DNA of 64,000 bases from Rhodospirillaceae bacterium (lineage in GTDB: Bacteria; Pseudomonadota; Alphaproteobacteria; GCA-2731375), in assembly GCA_018660265.1 (NCBI GenBank), contig JABJKS010000051.1, positions 124,001 to 188,000 on the forward strand. Reading direction: 5' to 3'. The notes beneath the pieces were generated by a model. It did not search any database, was not told the DNA's origin, and saw nothing but the letters and a program-made list of their open reading frames with translations. This document shows positions 16,875-24,842 of this stretch, piece after piece. The stretch's first letter is position 1; each line of letters starts with the position of its first letter. Made by a program: the position numbers and the translations under genes.

Positions 16875-18893
16875 ATGACAGACATTGACCCACGTGCGGA
16901 GTTTGAGGGCGGCAATGCAGCCCTGGCCGAAGGCCGGGCCGGGGATGCGGTAAGCCATTACCGCAAGGCCCTGGTTGCGGCGCCGGACGTGGTTGAGGTG
17001 CATCACAATCTTACGGCAGCCCTGGCCCAGCTGGGCCGCAATGACGAGGCCATGGCGGTAGCCCGTCAGGGTCTGGCCCAACGGGCCGACTACGCGCCCC
17101 TGCATGTTGCCTTGGCAAATTTGTTGAGCCAGCAAGGCGCAGCGACAAAGGCCCGCGAACATTACGCTGAAGCCCTGGGACTGGATCAAGGTTTGGCCGG
17201 TGCCTGGTCCGGTATGGCTGGTCTTCATATGGCAGATGGTTCTTATGATATTGCTTCGGATAAATACCGTAAGGCATTGTTATTAAATAAAAAAGACGTC
17301 GTATCAATGAATAATTTGGCGATCTGTCAGATGAGCCTGGGGCAACACCACGATGCCCTGGCCCTCTATCGGGACCTCGTCGCCTTGAACCCCGATGTGG
17401 GCAGTTTGCAGAATAATCTGGCGCAGGTATTGCAAGCTTTAGGGCGGCATGATGAGGCGGTGGTGGCCTTCCGCAGGGCCCTGGATTTGGATCAGGACAT
17501 CGACAATCTGGCGCCATTTTTTATGCAATCCCTGATGTATCAATGCGCCTGGGAAGATCTGAGCGTGATCAAGCAAAGGGTGCTGGATGAAACCCGCCGC
17601 CGCTTGGCCGACGGCCTGCCCATTACGGTACAGCCGTTTTCCCTGGCCGGTACGGACGCGCCCGCGGACCTTCGCCTGGCCGCATCCCGATCCTATGCCG
17701 CCCACTGTGCCGCCAGTATCACGGACCTGCGGGATCGTTTGGCCTTTAAACACCTGCCCGCCCGCGTGGGGCCGCTGCGCATTGGTTATATATCTCCTGA
17801 TTTTCGTCAACACAGCGTCGCCACGGCGTTCAAGGATCTGATCGCGCATCATGACCGGGAATATTTCGAATGGTTCGGTTATGCCATCGGTCAGGAAAAG
17901 CGCGATCACATGACGGACTATTTCCGGGCACAGTTCAATCATTTCACTGATTTTGCCGACAAAGACCTGGAAGAAACCGCCCGGCATATCCACCAGGACC
18001 GCCTGGATCTTTTGGTCGATCTATCAGGATTTACCCGCCATTCCGCCTTGGAGTTGTTGGCGCTGCGCCCAGCCCCCGTGCAGGCCCATTATTTGGGCTA
18101 CGGTGCCACCCTGGGGACAGATTGCGTGCAATACCTGGTCACTGATGCGGTCAATACACCCCCCCAACTGGCCGCCCATTGCGCCGAGGCCGTGGTCTAT
18201 TTGCCCGACAGTTTTATGGCAACCTCACGGCCCGAAATTGCGGCAGAAACCCCCGATAGAGCCAGCCAGGGCCTGCCGGAGGGGACTATGGTTTTTGCCA
18301 ATTTCAACGCTCATTATAAATTTGATCCAGAGACCTTTGATCTATGGCTTGATCTGCTGGCGGCATTGCCTGGCAGTGTCATATGGCTATTGCAGGGGGG
18401 CGACGGTGCCATGGTCAACCTGCGCGCCACCGCCCAGGCCAAAGGGATCGACCCTGAACGCCTGGTCTTTGCCCCCCGTGCGCCCCACCCCGAACACCTG
18501 GCCCGGCAGTCTTTGGCGGATTTAAGCCTGGATTGCCGCCATCATACGGGGGGTGTCTCGACCATGGATGCCCTGTGGTCCGGATTGCCCGTTTTGACCA
18601 TTGCAGGCGACAATCAGTCCGCCCGGACAGGTGCTTCGATCCTGCATGCCGCCGGTCTGGAGGATATGGTTGTTGCATCCCCGGAGGAATATCGTGCCAA
18701 GGCATTGGAATTGGCTGCTGATCCCGTAGCGTTGGCGGAATTAAAAGGGCGGGTGAAGGCTGCCACGAAAACAGCGCCCTTATTTGATACCCGGCGTCTG
18801 GCAAGGCACTTGGAGGCGGCTTATCGGGAAATGGTACGCCGCCACAGATCGGGAGCGGGTGTAGGTTCCTTTGCTGCGGCAGAGGTTCTATGA
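16875..18893 (+). CDS. TPR-repeat O-linked GlcNAc transferase-like glycosyltransferase (GT41), 672 aa
   Basis: About six tetratricopeptide repeats fill residues 1-215 and the GT41 catalytic domain fills roughly 300-655. The N-lobe has LRIGYISPDFRQHSVATAF. The C-lobe has FNAHYKFDPETFDLW, with the Lys that binds UDP in OGT, and LSLDCRHHTGGVSTMDALW plus GLPVLTI, which align with the OGT LDT...G.TT..DVLWAGTP block. Bacterial members glycosylate proteins such as flagellins or adhesins, or use other sugar nucleotides; the target here is unknown. The ribosome site is ataaggaaatcATG. Two TPR copies are more AT-rich than the rest. Confidence 0.9.
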   Translation: MTDIDPRAEFEGGNAALAEGRAGDAVSHYRKALVAAPDVVEVHHNLTAALAQLGRNDEAMAVARQGLAQRADYAPLHVALANLLSQQGAATKAREHYAEALGLDQGLAGAWSGMAGLHMADGSYDIASDKYRKALLLNKKDVVSMNNLAICQMSLGQHHDALALYRDLVALNPDVGSLQNNLAQVLQALGRHDEAVVAFRRALDLDQDIDNLAPFFMQSLMYQCAWEDLSVIKQRVLDETRRRLADGLPITVQPFSLAGTDAPADLRLAASRSYAAHCAASITDLRDRLAFKHLPARVGPLRIGYISPDFRQHSVATAFKDLIAHHDREYFEWFGYAIGQEKRDHMTDYFRAQFNHFTDFADKDLEETARHIHQDRLDLLVDLSGFTRHSALELLALRPAPVQAHYLGYGATLGTDCVQYLVTDAVNTPPQLAAHCAEAVVYLPDSFMATSRPEIAAETPDRASQGLPEGTMVFANFNAHYKFDPETFDLWLDLLAALPGSVIWLLQGGDGAMVNLRATAQAKGIDPERLVFAPRAPHPEHLARQSLADLSLDCRHHTGGVSTMDALWSGLPVLTIAGDNQSARTGASILHAAGLEDMVVASPEEYRAKALELAADPVALAELKGRVKAATKTAPLFDTRRLARHLEAAYREMVRRHRSGAGVGSFAAAEVL

Positions 18894-18936
18894 TGCGGGC
18901 AAAACCAACAAGCCCAATGGATAAGGAAACCGGACC

Positions 18937-19581
18937 ATGGATTTAACAGAGCGTTTGGAAAAACTGTACGCCAGTGCGGTGTACGATGTGTTGAACAGCA
19001 TGGGCCATGCCAATTGCGTTCTGCCCCACGGCATCAATGCCCTTGATCCCAGCCATCGTTTAGCCGGTCAGGTGGAAACGCTGAACGGCGATTATTCGGA
19101 GGACAAGGACGCAGGCGAGACCTTGCTGGCCTGGGCCACGGTGTTGTCCAAGGCACCTTCGGGCAAGGTCTTGATCTGTCAGCCTAATACCTATGAAGTC
19201 GCACTGATGGGCGAATTATCGGCGGAAACCCTGAATTATCGTGGCGTGCGCGGCTATATCGTCGATGGCGGCTGCCGGGACGTGCCGTTTTTGTTGAAGA
19301 ATGACTTTCCGGTATTCTGCCGCTTCAACACACCGAAAGACATCTGTAAGCGTTGGGTGGCCGAAAGCATGGGAGAGCCGATCGATATTGGCGGCGTGAC
19401 CATAAACAGCGGCGACTATGTGCTGGCGGACATCGACGGCGTGGTGATCATACCCCAGGATATAGCGGAAGCCGTGGTGGCAGAGACAGAGGCCGTGGCC
19501 TCCACCGAAACCGCCATGCGTGATGCCATATTGGGCGGCATGGATCCGGTCGATGCCTACAAGAAATTTGATACATTTTGA
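18937..19581 (+). CDS. RraA / HMG aldolase-like family protein, 214 aa
   Basis: The fold shared by RraA and class II 4-hydroxy-4-methyl-2-oxoglutarate aldolases is seen in GELSAETLNYRGVRGYIVDG followed by CRDV. The G...RD pattern (Arg-Asp) is the metal and substrate motif of the aldolases. The C-terminal VTINSGDYVLADIDGVVIIP is also typical. True aldolases act in protocatechuate meta-cleavage; RraA itself inhibits RNase E. Which applies is not decidable here. The catabolic setting favours an enzyme. The ribosome site is ataaggaaaccgg. It is followed 16 bases later by the ABC permease. Confidence 0.8.
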   Translation: MDLTERLEKLYASAVYDVLNSMGHANCVLPHGINALDPSHRLAGQVETLNGDYSEDKDAGETLLAWATVLSKAPSGKVLICQPNTYEVALMGELSAETLNYRGVRGYIVDGGCRDVPFLLKNDFPVFCRFNTPKDICKRWVAESMGEPIDIGGVTINSGDYVLADIDGVVIIPQDIAEAVVAETEAVASTETAMRDAILGGMDPVDAYKKFDTF

Positions 19582-19597
19582 ACGTAACCCGTAGAAC

Positions 19598-20428
19598 ATG
19601 AATAGGCCCCTTCTTCATAATCACGCAGACATGGCCGCGCGATTGGAACCACGAGATGTTGGTGCCATTAACTGGCTTGGTGTATGGACCCTGTATGCAA
19701 AGGAAGTGCATCGCTTCCTGAAAATCACCTTGCAATCCATTATCGCACCCGTGGTGACGACATTGCTGTTCCTGGCCGTCTTCACGCTGGCCTTTGGCGA
19801 TCGCGCCGTGCTGGGGGGCGAGGTGTCCTTTCCCCGCTTTCTGGCTCCCGGTTTGATCATGATGGCGATTGTGCAGAACAGTTTTGCCAACAGCGCCTCG
19901 TCCATATTGATCTCTAAAATTCAGGGCAACATTGTTGATCTGATGATGCCGCCCCTGGGTCCTGGCGAATTGAGCTTTTGCTTTGCCGCTTCCGGGGCCA
20001 CGCGGGGATTGCTATGTGGCGCCGCCGTTGCCGTCGGCATGGCCTTTTTCGTGGACAATTCCGTGACCCATATCTGGCCTATTCTGTTTTATGGCATTAC
20101 GGCTGGATTGTTTTTGTCACAGATCGGTCTGTTGGTCGGGATCTGGGCCGATAAGTTCGATCATATGGCCACGATCACCAATTTCATCATCACGCCGCTG
20201 GCCTTTCTGTCGGGCACATTTTATTCCATCGATCGTCTGCCTGAACCCTGGTATGGCTTAAGCCAGATAAATCCGTTTTTTTATATGATCGACGGCTTCC
20301 GCTATGCCTTCATCGACCGGGCCGATGGCTCCCTTGCCATAGGCGTTGGCATCATGATCGCACTGAACGCCATCATCTGGACGATCAACTATCTGGTTCT
20401 GCGTAACGGCTGGAAATTAAAGAGCTGA
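19598..20428 (+). CDS. ABC-2 type transporter permease, 276 aa, no ATPase beside it
   Basis: Six hydrophobic segments are visible (about residues 45-68, 80-105, 125-155, 160-185, 195-215, 245-270), with the ABC-2 marks FLAPGLIMMAIVQNSFAN and GTFYSIDRLPEPWYGLSQI followed by NPFFYMIDGFRY. This is the YadH/NodJ-like group that exports polysaccharide or small lipophilic molecules. The ATPase that normally pairs with such a permease (YadG type) is not in the neighbouring genes, so it must come from elsewhere or the permease is a stray. It overlaps no gene and is followed 8 bases later by the DehI-like gene. Confidence 0.85.
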   Translation: MNRPLLHNHADMAARLEPRDVGAINWLGVWTLYAKEVHRFLKITLQSIIAPVVTTLLFLAVFTLAFGDRAVLGGEVSFPRFLAPGLIMMAIVQNSFANSASSILISKIQGNIVDLMMPPLGPGELSFCFAASGATRGLLCGAAVAVGMAFFVDNSVTHIWPILFYGITAGLFLSQIGLLVGIWADKFDHMATITNFIITPLAFLSGTFYSIDRLPEPWYGLSQINPFFYMIDGFRYAFIDRADGSLAIGVGIMIALNAIIWTINYLVLRNGWKLKS

Positions 20429-20436
20429 GGGACCAT

Positions 20437-21294
20437 ATGCTGACGGAACTGTCAGAAGACGCCGCGACAGGGTCTATCGCGGAAATCTATGATGAAATCC
20501 GCCGCCTATGGGCGGTGCCCTATGTCTCCTCATTGCAACGTCATTTGGCCAGCCGGCCCGCCCAGCCCAACTGGTTGGAATGGTGTTGGTCCGCCCTGGC
20601 ACCGGCCTTCAGCTCCGGTCAGGCCCAGACCGCTGGGTGGCGGGTTGCCGGTGAACTGGCGTTGCCGGCCTTGAAATCCATAGATACGGACCAATTGCAA
20701 ACCCTTGGCGTCTCGGAAGCTGACCAGGATGTGATCGTAACGGTCTGTGCCGGTTTTGTCCGCGTGGCACCGGTCAATTTGATGTTTGCGGGTTTGCTGC
20801 GGCATTTACTGGCGGGACGTCGACCCCAAGGTGAGGGTTGGGCGGAGCATACCCATACTTGGCAGCCGCCCCGTGCCCTACCTGCGTTGCCGCCGATGGT
20901 GGATGTGATGGGGGCGGAGGGTGACCTGCGCGCCGTCCTTTTGCGCCTTGGCACGGAAGTGGATGGCACGCCGTTTGTGCCGGGGCTATACCGAATACTG
21001 GCGGGCTGGCCGGACTATCTAAACCATCTGGGCGAGGTCTTAATACCGCTTTTCGAAAGCCCTGAAACGGACGCCGCCCGTGCTGAATTATTATCCGGCA
21101 TAGACGGGGCGGTGGAAGAACTATTCGTCCAGCTGCCGCCACTCGCGAAACAGGAAACGCCGGCGGCCGAAGATTTCCCTGCTATCCTGGCGGCACTGGA
21201 TACCTACCGGCGGACCAGCCCGGAGATGGTGACCTTCGGGCGCATGATTGCTGGCGCCCTGCCACAAGAGCCAACATCACTGAGGGATACGTAA
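20437..21294 (+). CDS. DehI-like (group I 2-haloacid dehalogenase family) protein, 285 aa
   Basis: The protein shows the two-fold pseudo-repeat of the DehI family: an N-terminal copy starting GSIAEIYDEIRRLWAVPYVS and LQRHLASRPAQPNWLEWCW, and a second copy around residues 165-210 with LRAVLLRLGTEVDGTPFVPG and LYRILAGWPDYLNHL. DehI hydrolyses D- and L-2-haloalkanoates in one step. Many family members have no tested activity, so dehalogenation is only a possibility. It is coupled to the next gene by a TAATG stop/start overlap, so the LLM oxidoreductase may act in the same pathway. Confidence 0.65.
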   Translation: MLTELSEDAATGSIAEIYDEIRRLWAVPYVSSLQRHLASRPAQPNWLEWCWSALAPAFSSGQAQTAGWRVAGELALPALKSIDTDQLQTLGVSEADQDVIVTVCAGFVRVAPVNLMFAGLLRHLLAGRRPQGEGWAEHTHTWQPPRALPALPPMVDVMGAEGDLRAVLLRLGTEVDGTPFVPGLYRILAGWPDYLNHLGEVLIPLFESPETDAARAELLSGIDGAVEELFVQLPPLAKQETPAAEDFPAILAALDTYRRTSPEMVTFGRMIAGALPQEPTSLRDT

Positions 21295-22352
21295 TGCGTG
21301 TTGTCTATCATCTGCCCAACGATGACCTGCGGGAGGCACAAAGGGAGGCTGTGGCGGCGGAGGCCGCGGGGTTCGATGGTGTCGTTGCTTTGGAAAACGC
21401 CCACGGGCCGTTTCCACCCTTGGCGGTTGCGGCATTGGCCACGGAACGGGTACAGATCGGCACGGCGGTGGCCATCGCCTTTCCCCGCAGCCCGACCATT
21501 ACGGCGCATGCCGCCTGGGATTTGAACAAAGCCTCCAACGGGCGATTTTATCTTGGCCTCGGATCTCAGGTAAAGGGGCATAACGAACGCCGATACGGCA
21601 TTCCCTGGACCCCGCCCGCGCCCCGCATGCGGGACTATATCGGTGCTGTCCGGGCTGTGTGGCGGGCCTGGGAAACCGGCGAGAAGCTGGATTATCACAG
21701 TGATAATTATGAACTGACCCTAACGACGCCGAATTTTGCGCCAAAGCCGCTTGGCCTGCCACGTATTCCCATTGCCATGTCGGCGGTGGGCCCGGCCATG
21801 CTGCGGGTAGGGGGAGAGGTCGCGGATGGTGTCCGGCTGCACCCATTTTCCACCCAGCGCTACTTGCAGGAAGTTTCCCTGGCCCGTATCGGCGAGGGTC
21901 TGGAACGCAGCCATCAGGCGGGCGGGCGAGCCCGGGAAAATATCGAGGTCGTCTCCGGTGCTTTCATTGCCACCGGCGCAGATGAAGAAGCGGTGGCCAG
22001 GATGAAGGAATATATCCGCTTCCGGATTTCCTTTTATTGTTCGACGCGCGCCTATTGGCATGTCCTGCGTCTGCATAATATGGAAGACCTTGGCCTGAAA
22101 CTGCACCCCCTTCCAGGTGCCGGACGCTGGGATGAAATGGCCAGCCTGATCCCCGACGACGTGGTCGACCTGTTCGCCATCGTTGGCACCCACGACGAAA
22201 TCGGGGCCAAGATTGCCGAACGTTACCAGGGCCTGGCCGATACCTTGTCGCTGTTCATCCCCACGGACACCGACCCCGGCCCCTTGGCCGAGGTCGTGCA
22301 GGATATCCAACGCATACCCACACCATTCAAGGGCTATGGGACAGGTTGGTAG
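21294..22352 (+). CDS. LLM-class (F420/FMN) oxidoreductase, 352 aa
   Basis: A luciferase-like TIM barrel: MRVVYHLPNDDLREAQREA, a GTAVAIAFPRSP segment near residues 62-73, FYLGLGSQVKGHNERRYG near 85-102, and IPIAMSAVGPAMLRVGGEVA near 159-178. The pattern matches the F420-dependent LLM subgroup, but whether the organism makes F420 is unknown. It overlaps the DehI-like gene by one base (TAATG), which implies translational coupling. The gene is the last plus-strand member before the convergent peroxiredoxin-like selenoprotein gene, six bases away. Confidence 0.87.
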   Translation: MRVVYHLPNDDLREAQREAVAAEAAGFDGVVALENAHGPFPPLAVAALATERVQIGTAVAIAFPRSPTITAHAAWDLNKASNGRFYLGLGSQVKGHNERRYGIPWTPPAPRMRDYIGAVRAVWRAWETGEKLDYHSDNYELTLTTPNFAPKPLGLPRIPIAMSAVGPAMLRVGGEVADGVRLHPFSTQRYLQEVSLARIGEGLERSHQAGGRARENIEVVSGAFIATGADEEAVARMKEYIRFRISFYCSTRAYWHVLRLHNMEDLGLKLHPLPGAGRWDEMASLIPDDVVDLFAIVGTHDEIGAKIAERYQGLADTLSLFIPTDTDPGPLAEVVQDIQRIPTPFKGYGTGW

Positions 22353-22358
22353 GCTTCC

Positions 22359-23006
22359 CTAGGCGAGGGCGCGAAGGTCTTCCAACGTCTTGGTCGCTTC
22401 CGGCCTGTAGGTATAATCCGCATCAATATCCGTGGCCCGGATAATGCCGCCGCCATCGATCACAAAGCGCGCCGGAATTGGCAGGGTCCAGCTTTCATCG
22501 CCGTTGTATTTCGGTAATTCAAGACCGAAGCCGCTATAGACTGCCTTTAGATCGTCCGGCACTTCAAAACGAAGCCCAAGCTGGGCCGCATAGGCGTTGC
22601 CCGGATCGGTCAACAGATGGAAATTAAGGTCACCTTTGTTGGTGGAGGCCCGGTTATGTTCCGGCATTTGTGGCGTCAATGCCACCAGGTTTGCACCGAG
22701 GCTTTCCAGTTCCTTTAACACTGCTTGCAAAGCATACAGCTCTGCATTGCAGTAGGGTCACCAAACGCCGCGAAAAACCGTCAGCACCATGGGTCCTTGG
22801 GCCAACAGGTCGGACGAACGCACAATATCACCCTTGGCATTTTCCAGGGCGAATTCAGGCAGGCTGTCGCCGACCTTGAGGGCGCGATCAACCGCACCGT
22901 TATCGCGCAGGGCTTGAGTGCCCGCGGCCATAACCGCGCGCTCCTCCGGCGTGCGCTTTGCCAGCCCGCCGGCACGTATCTTGTCGAGTTGTTCCGCTAA
23001 ATTCAT
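22359..23006 (-). CDS. Peroxiredoxin-like protein with in-frame UGA, probable selenoprotein, 215 aa
   Basis: The reading frame is interrupted once, by TGA at 22758-22760 (codon 83), and is otherwise intact to a normal TAA-type end. Upstream it reads GPMVLTVFRGVW and downstream PYCNAELYALQAVLKEL. The AhpC/TSA peroxiredoxin-like family has GxWCPYCNxEL here, so the UGA sits exactly at the first Cys of the CPYC redox motif (Sec83-x-x-Cys86). Later family marks LPIPARFVIDGGGIIRATD and a DYTYRPE end are present. The simplest reading is selenocysteine, giving a thiol peroxidase or oxidoreductase of the thioredoxin fold. A SECIS-like hairpin follows the UGA (22726-22751). The start has a ggggag ribosome site. 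Gene callers would split it in two. A plain nonsense mutation is the alternative. No selA, selB or tRNA-Sec lies in the window. Confidence 0.85.
22726..22751 (-). promoter_or_regulatory. Candidate bacterial SECIS element after the UGA codon
   Basis: On the minus strand, six bases after the UGA, TGCAATGCA pairs with TGCTTTGCA (9 positions, one T-T mismatch) around the loop GAGCTGTA. The loop begins 16 bases after UGA and contains G and U, as expected for SelB binding. The distance fits the known range for bacterial SECIS elements. Folding energy was not computed. Confidence 0.6.
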
Positions 23007-23028
23007 GATAGCATGCTCCCCATTTATG

Positions 23029-23047
23029 GATATCGATCAACGATATC
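23029..23047. promoter_or_regulatory. Perfect 7-bp inverted repeat before the selenoprotein gene
   Basis: GATATCG (23029-23035), spacer atcaa and CGATATC (23041-23047) lie in the 65-base gap between the HAD hydrolase stop and the peroxiredoxin-like start, 23 bases before its ATG. There is no T-run, so an operator is more likely than a terminator. Confidence 0.45.
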
Positions 23048-23071
23048 ACTGAGTTTCAGGTCCAGCAAATG

Positions 23072-23749
23072 CTAGTCGAAAATCGACGCCAATTCGGCAA
23101 TGCCAGGAATGGTGATATCCGCGACGTCAATGTCATCCCGTGGCTGCTGGCCTGTGTAATAGCCCTGAAGGACACGGATCGTCGATAGGCCAAACTTCCT
23201 GGCTGGGCGAATGTCATTGTCCAGACGGTCGCCGATCATGACCGCCTCGCCGCCTGTGCAGCCTGCCTGGTTTAACGCCATCTGAAATATTGCCGGGTCA
23301 GGTTTCGCCAGACCCACATCGGCGGAGCCAAGGATGAATTCAAAATACCGTGCGATGCCCCAATCTTCACAGCGCTTGATGGTGCCGGGACTCTGGTTTG
23401 CTACGATGCCAAGGGAATAGCGCTGGGAAAGGGTTGCCAATAGATCTTCAACATCTGGGAAAAGTACAAGAAGATCAGTCGGCATTGAGGTGTCCCGGCG
23501 GATGATTTCCGCATTCAATAGACCACCCGACAGCGCCATCACCCCAGTCAGCATCGCCTTGGGATCGAAATCCGTCGCCGCGTTCCGAATGGCCTGATCC
23601 AAATCTTCCGCTGTCGCGCTGACGCCAATACCGTCCAACAATGTTACGCAACTCTTTGTCCATTCAAATAAGGCAGGCCGTTCGTCAACCAAGGTCTCGC
23701 CAAGATCAAAGAACAACCACTTGGCATTTCGGATTCGTGGATGGTCCAT
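23072..23749 (-). CDS. HAD-superfamily hydrolase, 225 aa
   Basis: Haloacid-dehalogenase fold with motif I FFDLGETLVDE (nucleophile Asp in DLGET; the usual second Asp is Gly, which is seen in some HAD groups and may weaken phosphatase activity), the Lys motif GLAKPDPAIFQ, and the acidic motif MIGDRLDNDIRPARKFG. The substrate is unknown. The start I use is ATG at 23749 (MDHPRIRNAKWLFFDL), four bases after the upstream gene's stop; a longer frame overlapping that gene is less likely. It appears to be cotranscribed with the enolase-superfamily enzyme. Confidence 0.85.
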   Translation of the reverse strand: MDHPRIRNAKWLFFDLGETLVDERPALFEWTKSCVTLLDGIGVSATAEDLDQAIRNAATDFDPKAMLTGVMALSGGLLNAEIIRRDTSMPTDLLVLFPDVEDLLATLSQRYSLGIVANQSPGTIKRCEDWGIARYFEFILGSADVGLAKPDPAIFQMALNQAGCTGGEAVMIGDRLDNDIRPARKFGLSTIRVLQGYYTGQQPRDDIDVADITIPGIAELASIFD

Positions 23750-23753
23750 GTCC

Positions 23754-24842
23754 CTAGGCCAGATAGACGCCCAATCCGTCCCAATCGAACGCAACACCAT
23801 GACCCGGGCGTTCAGGCGCGACGGCGTGGCCTGTTTTGTTCAGGACCATGGGGTTGGCAATGAAACGTTCCAGGCCAAAGCCGTGGACTTCGAGATATGA
23901 TTTGTTGGGTACGGCGGCCAACAGATGAACATGCAGGTCATGCACACCGTGGGAGGTTACGGGTAGATTGTTGGCCTCTGCCAGGTGGGCCACCTTCATC
24001 CAGACCGTAATGCCGCCGCAGTTAGAGACATCCGGTTCGGGGAAGTCCACACCGCCCGCATTTATCAGATTGCGGAATTCATAAAGGGTATGCAGGTTTT
24101 CGCCCGCCGCGATGGGCACGCCGCCTTCGCGGGCAATCCGTACGTGACCTTGCGGATCATCGGGGATTGTCGGCTCCTCCAGCCAGACGAGGCGGTATTC
24201 CGTCAGGGCCTGTGCGGCACGGATCGCCTGATCCACCCGCCAGCGCATATTGGCATCTACCATCAAGGGAAAATCCGCGCCCAGGAAGTCCCGCATGGCG
24301 GCGACGCGGGCGAGATCCTCGCTTAAATTATCCCGGCCCACTTTCATCTTTATGGCGTGAAAACCTTTATCCAGATTGTCCTGCGTTTGCGCCAATAGCT
24401 TTTCGAGGGGGAAGAACAAATCGATGCCGCCGGCATAGGCGGTGACCTCTGCGTTATGCCCTCCCAGGAAGCGCCAAAGCGGCTGCGCGGCACGCTTGGC
24501 CTTCAGGTCCCATAGGGCGATATCTATGGCGGATATGGCAAAGGAAGTCGGCCCACCGCGCCCGGCATAGTGCAGATGCCACCACATGCGCTGCCACAGA
24601 TCCTCTACCCGGTCAGCGTCCGCGCCCAGCAATAATGGCGTCATATCATCGCGCACCAGACTGACGATGGCATTGGCCGCCGTACCCACGGTGTAGGTAT
24701 AGCCCAGGCCCTCGACCCCATCGGCATCGGTGATGCGTACGGTGACCAATTCAAAATGGGACATCTCACCATGGGTGGAATCTGACAGGGTTTCGGGCAG
24801 GGGAATGGAAAAGCGGTCAGCCTGAACGGATTGGATGGTCAT
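23754..24842 (-). CDS. Mandelate racemase / muconate-lactonizing enzyme family protein, 362 aa
   Basis: Enolase-superfamily enzyme that abstracts a proton alpha to a carboxylate. Catalytic Lys pair in AIKMKVG (KxK, about 166-168), metal ligands in MVDANMRW (Asp), WLEEPTIPDD (Glu) and AAGENLHTLYEF (Glu), and a C-terminal SHGVHDLHVHL where the general-acid/base His is expected. This pattern fits mandelate-racemase subgroup members acting on sugar acids or similar. The gene overlaps pgeF by four bases (ATGA) and is followed by the HAD gene, so this region is a minus-strand operon. Confidence 0.87.
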   Translation of the reverse strand: MTIQSVQADRFSIPLPETLSDSTHGEMSHFELVTVRITDADGVEGLGYTYTVGTAANAIVSLVRDDMTPLLLGADADRVEDLWQRMWWHLHYAGRGGPTSFAISAIDIALWDLKAKRAAQPLWRFLGGHNAEVTAYAGGIDLFFPLEKLLAQTQDNLDKGFHAIKMKVGRDNLSEDLARVAAMRDFLGADFPLMVDANMRWRVDQAIRAAQALTEYRLVWLEEPTIPDDPQGHVRIAREGGVPIAAGENLHTLYEFRNLINAGGVDFPEPDVSNCGGITVWMKVAHLAEANNLPVTSHGVHDLHVHLLAAVPNKSYLEVHGFGLERFIANPMVLNKTGHAVAPERPGHGVAFDWDGLGVYLA

